64,000 bases of DNA from Vicinamibacterales bacterium (GTDB lineage: Bacteria > Acidobacteriota > Vicinamibacteria > Vicinamibacterales > 2-12-FULL-66-21). The notes under the pieces are model-generated. The model saw only the letters and a list, made by a program, of their open reading frames with translations. It was not told the DNA's origin and did no database searches. The DNA lies in assembly GCA_035699745.1 (NCBI GenBank), contig DASSPH010000028.1, forward strand, positions 1 to 64,000. The letters are read 5' to 3'. This document shows, piece by piece, positions 57,501 to 64,000 of this stretch. Numbering within the stretch: the first letter of the stretch is position 1; every line of letters begins with the position of its first letter. The translations under genes and the position numbers were made by a program.

Positions 57501-60001
57501 ACGGCGCGGAGACAATGATGACTTTCTTGATACGTGTGCGGGCTCGCGCGGTGCAGCGCCTGATGGCCGCCGCCGCCGTTGCAGTGGCGGCGAGCGGGGG
57601 GCTCGTGCTCAGCGCGGCGCCGGCCGGGAACATCCGTCTCGTCGGCGTCTCGGCGGAAGCGCTCGGCCGCAACGCCGCCGTGCTGATCGAAGCATCGGAG
57701 CCGGTCGCCTACGCGGTGAGCCGGCCTGACGCGATGACGCTGCTCGTCGATCTGCGGGACGTCGACGTCGAGAACGCCGCCAACCAGGTCGGACGGCGCG
57801 GTCCGGTCGCCGGCGTCACGCTCGAGCAGGCCACCGCGGCCGACGGCCGGCAGCTCGCACGCGTTCGCGTGGCGCTGGCGTCGCCCGCGGCCTACAAGGT
57901 GCGCAGCGCGCGCAACATCATCCGCGTCGATCTCGAGCCGGAGCAGGCCGCGCCCGCCTCGCCGCGGCCCGGCGGCATGCCCGCGGCGCTGCTGGCGGCA
58001 CCGGCGGCGGCCGCGGTCGCGGACCCGGCCACCGTCCCCGAGGCCACGCAGCTGAAGTCGGTTCGCGCCAGCCATACGCGCACCTCCACCACCGTGACGC
58101 TCGCCGGCGACGGACGGCTCACGCCGTCGTCGCTGATGGAGTCCAGCGATCAGCCGCGGCGGCTGCTGCTGGACTTCCCGAACGTCTCGGCGGCCGCCGC
58201 GCCGCGCACCGGCGTCGACGGCGCCTTCGTCAAGCAGGTCCGCGTCGCGGTCAACAGCCGCGAGCCCCTGGTGACCCGCGTGGTCATGGAGATCGCGCCG
58301 ACCGCCACCTATCACGTCGAGCGCACCGGCGCCGACGGCCGCGACCTGGCGGTCGTGTTCGAAGGGCGCAAGGAAGGCGCGCCGATCATGGTCGCCCCGC
58401 CCGAAACACCCGCCGCGCCGGGCGACGCGGCAGACGACAAGGACGGCGACACGCTGTCGCTCGCCCAGGCGATTGCGAACGCGGCGTCGATCACGCCCGC
58501 CGATCCGATCACGGCGCTCGACGCGGCCCCCGCGGCAGCGGCCGGCATTGCGGCGCCCCGCGTGTTGCCGCCCGCGCCGCGCCCGACTCGCACCGCGCGC
58601 GCGCAGACGCCCGCGGCGGCGCAGCCTCCGGTGGCGGTCCAGGCGCCGGCGGCCGCGAGCCCCGCCCCGCAGTCGGCGCCGCAGGCGCCGCAGACGTTCC
58701 AGTCCGACGTGCCGGGCACCGGGCAGAAGCAGTACACGGGGCACCCGATCAACTTCGACTTCGAGGACGCGGATCTGCGCGCCGTGCTCCGGGTGTTCTC
58801 CGCCGAGAGCGGACTGAACATGATCATCGACCCGTCGGTGCAGGGGCGGGTCAACGTCCTGCTCAACGACGTGCCGTGGGATCAGGCGCTCGACCAGATC
58901 CTGCGCTCCAACAAACTCGGCTACACCGTCGAGGGGAACATCATCCGCATCGCCCCGCTCTCGGTGCTGGCCGACGAACAGGCGGCGCAGCAGAAGCTGG
59001 TCGAGGCCAAGGCGCTCGCCGGCGAGCTGCGCGTGCAGACCTTCCCCCTGAGCTACGCCAAGGCGGACGCGCTCGGCCCGCTGCTCGTCAAGTCGGCGCT
59101 CTCGTCGCGCGGGCAGATTCAGGTCGACACGCGCACCAACACGCTGATCCTGATGGATCTGCCCGACCGGCTGCAGACCGCGCAGTCGCTCATCGGCACG
59201 CTCGACAAGCCGCAGCCGCAGGTCGAAGTCGAAGCGCGCGTCGTCCAGACGACGCGGGACTTCGCCCGCGCGCTCGGCATTCAGTGGGGCTTCAACGGCC
59301 GCGCCAATTCGGCGATCGGCAACACCACCGGCCTCGCGTTCCCGAACAACGGCTCGATCGGCGGCCGGGTGGGCGGGGCGCAGGGGCCCAACGATCCGCG
59401 CGGGGGCACGGCGCAGGACAACGCGGCGACGGCAGTGAACCTGCCGGCCGCCGCGGCGTCCTCGGCGATCGGCCTCGCTCTGGGTTCGATCAACGGCGCG
59501 TTCAATCTCGACGTCGCGCTGACCGCGCTCGAGAACACCGGCAAGGGGCGGATCCTCTCGACCCCGCGCCTCACCACGCAGAACAACCAGACCGCGGAAG
59601 TGGCGCAGGGCATTCAGATCCCGATTCAGACCGTGGCCAACAACACCGTCGCGGTCTCGTTCAAGGACGCGGTGCTCAAGCTGCAGGTGACGCCGCAGAT
59701 CACCGCCGCCAACACCGTGATCATGAACGTCACGCTCGAGAACGCGACGCCCGACTTCAGCCGCCAGGTGAACGGCATTCCGCCGATCGACACCCAGCGC
59801 GCCCTCACCACCGTGCAGGTGAACGACGGCGCCACCACGGTCATCGGCGGCATCTTCGTCAGCCAGGAGCAGACCACCAACGACCGCACGCCGGTGCTCC
59901 ACCGCGTGCCGATCCTCAAGTGGCTGTTCCAGCGCAACACGCTCACCGATTCGAGCCGTGAGCTGCTGATCTTCATCACGCCACGCATTCTGAGAGGGTA
60001 G
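57497..60001 (+). CDS. pilQ: Type IV pilus secretin PilQ
   Basis: Outer-membrane secretin through which the pilus passes, 834 aa with a signal peptide (about 15-43). Two AMIN domains (about 48-140 and 180-295) bind peptidoglycan. A Pro/Ala linker leads to an N0 domain (INFDFEDADLRAVLRVFSAE, about 416-490), an N1 domain (about 515-570) and the secretin domain (about 590-834; TPRLTTQNNQTAEVAQG, VNDGATTVIGGIFVSQE, VPILKWLFQRN). Length and order match PilQ. It is a second secretin besides the one at 24401-26287. Confidence 0.95.
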   Translation: MNGAETMMTFLIRVRARAVQRLMAAAAVAVAASGGLVLSAAPAGNIRLVGVSAEALGRNAAVLIEASEPVAYAVSRPDAMTLLVDLRDVDVENAANQVGRRGPVAGVTLEQATAADGRQLARVRVALASPAAYKVRSARNIIRVDLEPEQAAPASPRPGGMPAALLAAPAAAAVADPATVPEATQLKSVRASHTRTSTTVTLAGDGRLTPSSLMESSDQPRRLLLDFPNVSAAAAPRTGVDGAFVKQVRVAVNSREPLVTRVVMEIAPTATYHVERTGADGRDLAVVFEGRKEGAPIMVAPPETPAAPGDAADDKDGDTLSLAQAIANAASITPADPITALDAAPAAAAGIAAPRVLPPAPRPTRTARAQTPAAAQPPVAVQAPAAASPAPQSAPQAPQTFQSDVPGTGQKQYTGHPINFDFEDADLRAVLRVFSAESGLNMIIDPSVQGRVNVLLNDVPWDQALDQILRSNKLGYTVEGNIIRIAPLSVLADEQAAQQKLVEAKALAGELRVQTFPLSYAKADALGPLLVKSALSSRGQIQVDTRTNTLILMDLPDRLQTAQSLIGTLDKPQPQVEVEARVVQTTRDFARALGIQWGFNGRANSAIGNTTGLAFPNNGSIGGRVGGAQGPNDPRGGTAQDNAATAVNLPAAAASSAIGLALGSINGAFNLDVALTALENTGKGRILSTPRLTTQNNQTAEVAQGIQIPIQTVANNTVAVSFKDAVLKLQVTPQITAANTVIMNVTLENATPDFSRQVNGIPPIDTQRALTTVQVNDGATTVIGGIFVSQEQTTNDRTPVLHRVPILKWLFQRNTLTDSSRELLIFITPRILRG

Positions 60002-60006
60002 GACTG

Positions 60007-60606
60007 ATGCAGCGGACAAAGTCACTGACGCGCGGCAAGGCGGTCTGGGGCGGCCGCGTCGTGAGGCTCGGCCTCGCGGTGCTCGTGCTGCTGTCGGCGT
60101 CGTGCAGCAAGACCATCCGGACCGGCCAGGCGTCGTCGTACCTGGTGATCACCAGCCTGGTCGGCGGGCCGCAGAGCGACAACACCGTCGAGTCCGACGT
60201 GATCAGCGACGAAGGGACGGTGTTCACCGACGTCGCCGAGGCCACGTTCCAGCTACAGATGAAGGATCCCAACGGGCTCGGCCCCGGTCCGGTCAACGCG
60301 ATCACCCTGACGCAGTACCGGGTCGAATACGTGAGGAGCGACGGCCGCAACGTCGAGGGGGTGGACGTGCCGTTCTCGTTCACCAGCGGCGTGACGGCGA
60401 CGATCAGCGGCAGCGGGTCGGTCGGGTTCACGCTGGTCCGCCTGCAGGCCAAGCAGGAGGCGCCGCTGCGCGCGCTGCGGTCGGGCGGCGGGGCGCGGAT
60501 CATCTCCACGATCGCGCGGATCACGTTCTACGGGCACGACCAGACCGGCCGCGAGGTCAGCGTGACCGGCAACCTCGACGTCACCTTCGCCGACTGGGCC
60601 GGCTAA
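60007..60606 (+). CDS. Lipoprotein of the pilus operon, function unknown
   Basis: Lipoprotein of 199 aa with an N-terminal apolar segment and lipobox LSASC (Cys33). The mature part is beta-rich (YLVITSLVGG, TEYRV-like strands, SGSGSVGFTL) and has no recognisable enzymatic motif. It starts five bases after the pilQ stop and is followed by another lipoprotein gene. Its operon position suggests a structural role near the pilus exit. Confidence 0.75.
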   Translation: MQRTKSLTRGKAVWGGRVVRLGLAVLVLLSASCSKTIRTGQASSYLVITSLVGGPQSDNTVESDVISDEGTVFTDVAEATFQLQMKDPNGLGPGPVNAITLTQYRVEYVRSDGRNVEGVDVPFSFTSGVTATISGSGSVGFTLVRLQAKQEAPLRALRSGGGARIISTIARITFYGHDQTGREVSVTGNLDVTFADWAG

Positions 60607-60625
60607 CGGCAAACGGATACACAAC

Positions 60626-61885
60626 ATGGCCACCAAATTTCTCCGAATCGTGCCGGGTCTCGCCGCCGCCGCGCTGCTCGTCAGCGGCTGCACGGTGAAG
60701 AAGCAGGAAACGCCGCCGCTCAGCGGGCCCTCCGAGCTCAGCACCGCGATCACCATCCAGGCGTCGCCTGATTTCGTCGCGCAGGACGGCGCGTCGCAGT
60801 CGCTCGTCACGATCACGGCGCGCGATCAGAATGCGCAGCCGATCCGCAGCCAGTCGCTCCGCGTCGATCTCCGCGTCGGCGGCGTGCCGGTCGATTTCGG
60901 CACCCTGTCGGCGCGCAGCGTCGTCACCGACGCGAACGGCCGCGCGACCGTCGTCTACACCGCGCCGCCCGCGCCGGGCGCGCCGGTGCCCGCGACCGAC
61001 GTGCAGATCGTCGTCACCCCGACCGGGACCGACTTCCAGAACGATGTCGGCCGCTCCGCGACGATCCGCGTCGTGCCGACCGGCGTCGTGGTGCCGCCGC
61101 GCGGCAGCGTCACGCCGGACTTCACCTTCACGCCGGCCGCGCCGAACGACAACGAGCCGGTGCTGTTCGACGCCTCGGCCAGCAAGTCCTCGACCGGCAC
61201 GATCGTCCAGTGGCTGTGGAACTTCGACGACGGCTCGACCGGGTCGGGCGAGCGCGTGACGCACGCGTTCCGCTCCGCCGGCACGAAGAACGTCCGGCTG
61301 ACGGTCGTCGACAGCATCGGCGCGACCGAGTCGATCACCAAGTCGGTGACGATCGGCCAGGGCGCGCTGCCGACGGCCACCATCGTCACGTCGCCCAGCG
61401 CACCGGTGGTCGGGCAGACCGTGAACTTCAACGCCTCCACGTCGCGGCCGGCGCCGGGACGCACGATCCGCAGCTACGACTGGGACTTCGGCGACGGCTC
61501 GACCGGCAGCGGCGCGACCGTGCAGCACGCATACGCCACGGCCGGCACCTTCACCGTCGTGCTGACGGTCACCGACGATGCGGGGCGGTTCGCGACGGCG
61601 ACGACGAGCATCTCGGTCGGCACCGGGCTGCCGACGGCAGACTTCACGTTCTCGCCGGCGTCGCCGACCGTCGGCGCGGCCGTGAACTTCGACGGCGGCG
61701 GATCGGTGGCGTCCACCGGCCGCACCATCGTCAGCTATAGTTGGTCGTTCGGCGACGGCACGACCGGCTCCGGCGTGACCACCTCGAAGGTCTACGGCGC
61801 CGCCGGGACCTACACCGTGCGCCTGACCGTCACGGACGATCAGGGCAAGACGAGCTTCATCACACGGACGATCACCGTGTCGTGA
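60626..61885 (+). CDS. PKD-domain lipoprotein of the pilus operon
   Basis: Lipoprotein of 419 aa with lipobox LLVSGC (Cys22). Residues about 40-150 form a Big-like domain (TITARDQNAQPIRSQSLRV). They are followed by three PKD domains (about 165-250, 255-340, 340-420), each with the WNFDDGSTGSG, YDWDFGDGSTGSG or YSWSFGDGTTGSG motif. PKD domains are typical of extracellular binding modules, here likely surface or periplasmic. It lies 19 bases after the previous lipoprotein gene and belongs to the same operon. Confidence 0.88.
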   Translation: MATKFLRIVPGLAAAALLVSGCTVKKQETPPLSGPSELSTAITIQASPDFVAQDGASQSLVTITARDQNAQPIRSQSLRVDLRVGGVPVDFGTLSARSVVTDANGRATVVYTAPPAPGAPVPATDVQIVVTPTGTDFQNDVGRSATIRVVPTGVVVPPRGSVTPDFTFTPAAPNDNEPVLFDASASKSSTGTIVQWLWNFDDGSTGSGERVTHAFRSAGTKNVRLTVVDSIGATESITKSVTIGQGALPTATIVTSPSAPVVGQTVNFNASTSRPAPGRTIRSYDWDFGDGSTGSGATVQHAYATAGTFTVVLTVTDDAGRFATATTSISVGTGLPTADFTFSPASPTVGAAVNFDGGGSVASTGRTIVSYSWSFGDGTTGSGVTTSKVYGAAGTYTVRLTVTDDQGKTSFITRTITVS

Positions 61886-61909
61886 TGTCCGTCGAAGAGT
61901 GATGCACTG

Positions 61910-62509
61910 ATGGCGGAGAATCCTCGCATAGAGGAGCTGCGACGCCGGGTCCAACTGGATCCGGCGTCGATTGCCTTTGCGGCGCTCGCCGAGGAGTTCC
62001 GCCGCATGGGCCGGTACGAGGAGGCGATCGAGACCTGCCGTGCCGGACTCCAGCGGCACCCGGCGTATCTCTCGGCGCGCGTCACGCTCGGGCGCGCCCT
62101 GATCGAGACCGGGGAGTACGACGCCGCGCGCGACGAGCTCGACACCGTGCTGCGGTCGGCGCCGGAAAACCTCGCCGCGATCCGCGGCCTCGCCCAGATC
62201 CACGAGCGGCTCGGCCACTCCACCGAGATGGATCCCCATCTCGCGGCGATGATGAACGCGGAAGTCGAGCGCGTCGCGCTGGCGGCCGCCACCGCCGCCC
62301 AGACGCCGGCGCCTCCCGCGCCGGTGGAACGCGTCGCCGTCCCGGCCCCGGCACCAGTCGCCGTCCCGGCACTCGATCATCCGGCCGCTGAGGAGACCCT
62401 GGATCTCGACGGGCCGGTGGAGCTCGCCGGTCCAGACCCGGCGACGCTTGCGGCGCTCGCGCGCCTCGAACGCTTCCTCGTCGCCATCGACGCCGCGCGG
62501 CACCTGTGA
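61910..62509 (+). CDS. Small TPR protein
   Basis: Protein of 199 aa without signal peptide. Two to three TPR motifs (about 10-105: FAALAEEFRRMGRYEEAIET, LGRALIETGEYDAARDEL, LAQIHERLGHSTEM) are followed by an Ala/Pro-rich linker and a short acidic then helical end. It starts 24 bases after the PKD gene, and its stop overlaps the next GTG. Similar TPR genes sit next to pilus operons, where they may assist assembly; this is inference. Confidence 0.75.
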   Translation: MAENPRIEELRRRVQLDPASIAFAALAEEFRRMGRYEEAIETCRAGLQRHPAYLSARVTLGRALIETGEYDAARDELDTVLRSAPENLAAIRGLAQIHERLGHSTEMDPHLAAMMNAEVERVALAAATAAQTPAPPAPVERVAVPAPAPVAVPALDHPAAEETLDLDGPVELAGPDPATLAALARLERFLVAIDAARHL

Positions 62510-63636
62510 GCCTGCCTCCCGCCACAGTCAGCACGAGGCTGACGCACGTACGCGATCATGTGCGCGCCGCCGAACTCGACGCGCTGGTCGTGACCCACCT
62601 GCCGAACCTGCGCTATCTCACCGGCTTTTCGGGATCCGCCGGAGCCGCCGTGCTGATGCCGCGCCGCTGTCTGTTGCTGGTCGATTTCCGCTACGTCACG
62701 GCGGCGAACGACCTGGCCGGCGCGCTGGACGGGCTCGTGACGGTGGAAACCTTCGACCGGTCGTACGACGAGGCCATCGTGGACGTGCTGCGGCGCGAGC
62801 GTTCGGTCCGGATCGGCGTCGAGGCGGCGTATCTGCCGGTCAGCCGGTTCAACGCGATCTCGAGCGCGCTCGCGGCCCGATCGCCGCTGCCGGTCGAGAG
62901 CCTCACGGCGGCGCCGGCGCTCGTCGCGACGGAGCGGATCGTGGAGCGGGCCCGTCTGATCAAGGATGCGGCCGAGGTCGAGACGCTTCGGGAGGCGGGG
63001 CGGCGGCTCGGCCGGCTGGCGTTGGACGTGCCGCGTCTTGTCAGGGAGGGGCGGACCGAGCTCGATATCGCCGCCGAGATAGAGACCGCCCTGCGCCTGG
63101 CGGGCTTCAGCCGGCCGGCCTTCGAGACGATAGTCGCATCGGGGCCCAACAGCGCCCTGCCGCACGCGCGGCCCACCGACCGGCCCATCCGGGCGGGGGA
63201 GCCCACCGTGCTGGACTTTGGGGGCGTCTACGACGGATACTGTGTGGATCTTACGCGTACCGTTCAGCTTGGGGCCGTTTCCGGCCGCCAGGCGGCGTTG
63301 TTCGCGGCCGTTCGGGAAGCGCAGGACGCTGCCATCCGAACGGTTCGCCCGGGGGTGGCGGCCAGTACCATCGATGCCGCGGCCCGCTCGGTGCTGGAAC
63401 GGCACGGGCTGGGGGAGGCGTTCGGTCATGGGACCGGTCACGGTCTCGGGCTCGAGGTCCACGAGGAGCCGCGAATCGCCCGCCAGTCACCGCGCCTTCC
63501 CGACCAGGTGATCGAGCCGGGCATGGTGTTTACGATCGAGCCGGGCGCCTACGTCCCCGGCATCGGCGGTGTGCGGATTGAGGACGACGTGCTCGTCACG
63601 GCTGACGGGTGCGAAGTGCTGACGAGACCGAACTGA
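62506..63636 (+). CDS. pepP: Xaa-Pro aminopeptidase/dipeptidase (M24B)
   Basis: Metallopeptidase of 376 aa, cytosolic, that removes residues preceding proline. A creatinase-like N-terminal domain (about 1-140, HLPNLRYLTGFSGSAG) is followed by the pita-bread domain with metal ligands in VLDFGGVYDGYCVDLTRT (two Asp), the histidine in FGHGTGHGLGLEVHE, IEPGMVFTIEPG (Glu) and GVRIEDDVLV (Glu). PepP or PepQ cannot be separated from sequence alone. It directly precedes accB, an order common in many bacteria. Confidence 0.9.
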   Translation: MSLPPATVSTRLTHVRDHVRAAELDALVVTHLPNLRYLTGFSGSAGAAVLMPRRCLLLVDFRYVTAANDLAGALDGLVTVETFDRSYDEAIVDVLRRERSVRIGVEAAYLPVSRFNAISSALAARSPLPVESLTAAPALVATERIVERARLIKDAAEVETLREAGRRLGRLALDVPRLVREGRTELDIAAEIETALRLAGFSRPAFETIVASGPNSALPHARPTDRPIRAGEPTVLDFGGVYDGYCVDLTRTVQLGAVSGRQAALFAAVREAQDAAIRTVRPGVAASTIDAAARSVLERHGLGEAFGHGTGHGLGLEVHEEPRIARQSPRLPDQVIEPGMVFTIEPGAYVPGIGGVRIEDDVLVTADGCEVLTRPN

Positions 63637-64000
63637 ATGGACTTTGCTGATATTGAGAAGATCCTGGAATTGGTGCGCGAGCACGAGCTCGCCGAATTTG
63701 AGCTCGAACGCGACGGCTTGAAGGTACGCGTCCGGAAGGCCGGCGCGCCGACGTTCCATGCCGTGGCGCAGCCGGCGCCCTTGGTGCTGCCGGCGCCCAA
63801 TCTAGCGGCGCCGCCGCCCGCGGCCGCCGCGCTTCCCGCTGCCGTCGCGGCCCGCCCCGACGACGCGGAATCGCTCGAGCTGGCGGTGGTGAAATCGCCG
63901 ATCGTCGGCACCTTCTACCGGTCGCCCGAGCCGGGCGCGCCCTCCTTCGTCGAGGTCGGCCAGCGGGTCAAGAAGGATCAGGTCCTCTGCATCATCGAAG
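63637..64000 (+). CDS. accB: Biotin carboxyl carrier protein of acetyl-CoA carboxylase (partial)
   Basis: Starts with the ATG right after the pepP stop and runs off the window after about 121 codons. N-terminal MDFADIEKILELVREHELAE matches AccB, followed by FELERDGLKVRVRK, an Ala/Pro-rich linker and the start of the biotinyl domain (SPIVGTFYRSPEPGAPSFV, VGQRVKKDQVLCIIE). The biotinylated lysine lies beyond the window. It carries the biotin for malonyl-CoA formation; accC probably follows. Confidence 0.93.
   Translation, partial: MDFADIEKILELVREHELAEFELERDGLKVRVRKAGAPTFHAVAQPAPLVLPAPNLAAPPPAAAALPAAVAARPDDAESLELAVVKSPIVGTFYRSPEPGAPSFVEVGQRVKKDQVLCIIE

Overview
The window is compact, GC-rich bacterial DNA with tightly packed operons, many ATGA/GTGA gene overlaps, frequent GTG/TTG starts and few Shine-Dalgarno sequences. 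Several features fit Acidobacteriota, most likely the class Vicinamibacteria: the TonB-dependent receptor with an N-terminal carboxypeptidase-regulatory-like domain, the PQQ-type dehydrogenase beside a cytochrome c, the PEGA-domain protein, the type IV pilus operon with extra lipoprotein genes, and the simple-word intergenic repeats. This placement is inference from gene content and style; no 16S gene is present. I see no phage, insertion sequence, CRISPR array or rRNA operon. No gene-free stretch exceeds 300 bases.

Layout. 1-3387 is a riboflavin operon (ribD-ribE-ribBA) with a DCC-family gene. 3409-6048 is a TonB-dependent receptor on the minus strand. 6152-14080 is a translation-centred operon (ffh-rpsP-khpA-rimM-trmD-rplS-rnhB) continuing into a TPR protein, a small membrane protein, thiE and a HEAT-like protein. 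14077-16010 holds a small gene and an intact PolX polymerase on the minus strand. 16037-24368 is a peptidoglycan block: a GHMP kinase divergent from nagZ-ldcA-mpl-pxpB-pxpC-murB-murA, with pyroglutamate-hydrolysis genes inside the cell-wall genes. 24401-31861 (minus) carries a giant pseudokinase/PEGA protein, a PolX-like protein with a degenerate palm, a LolA-like carrier and a secretin-like lipoprotein.

32037-40250 (plus) holds small exported proteins and then a heavy-metal efflux set: His-rich protein, czcC, czcB, czcA and a DUF1259 protein. A tRNA-Ala(CGC) lies at 40358-40433 (minus). Then come pfkA, an MFS transporter, and a block of subtilase, multi-haem cytochrome, PQQ dehydrogenase and acyltransferase. 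49176-54301 (minus) is rplM-rpsI-rpsB-tsf-pyrH-frr-thrC. 54553-61885 is the type IV pilus operon pilMNOPQ with two lipoprotein genes, followed by a TPR gene, an Xaa-Pro peptidase and the start of accB, which runs off the window.

The most unusual feature is the set of intergenic arrays of 7-8 nt words (CAGTGCG, ATTTGGAA, GGTAACC, ATTGGCG/CGCCAAT). Most are arranged as self-complementary arms. They fill gaps between operon genes so tightly that start or stop codons are flush with, or inside, the array. Two word families recur about 42-50 kb apart. Other points of note are a MurA with Asp in place of the catalytic Cys, a PolX paralogue lacking the catalytic DxD, a textbook sigma-54 promoter ahead of pilM, and probable leaderless genes.
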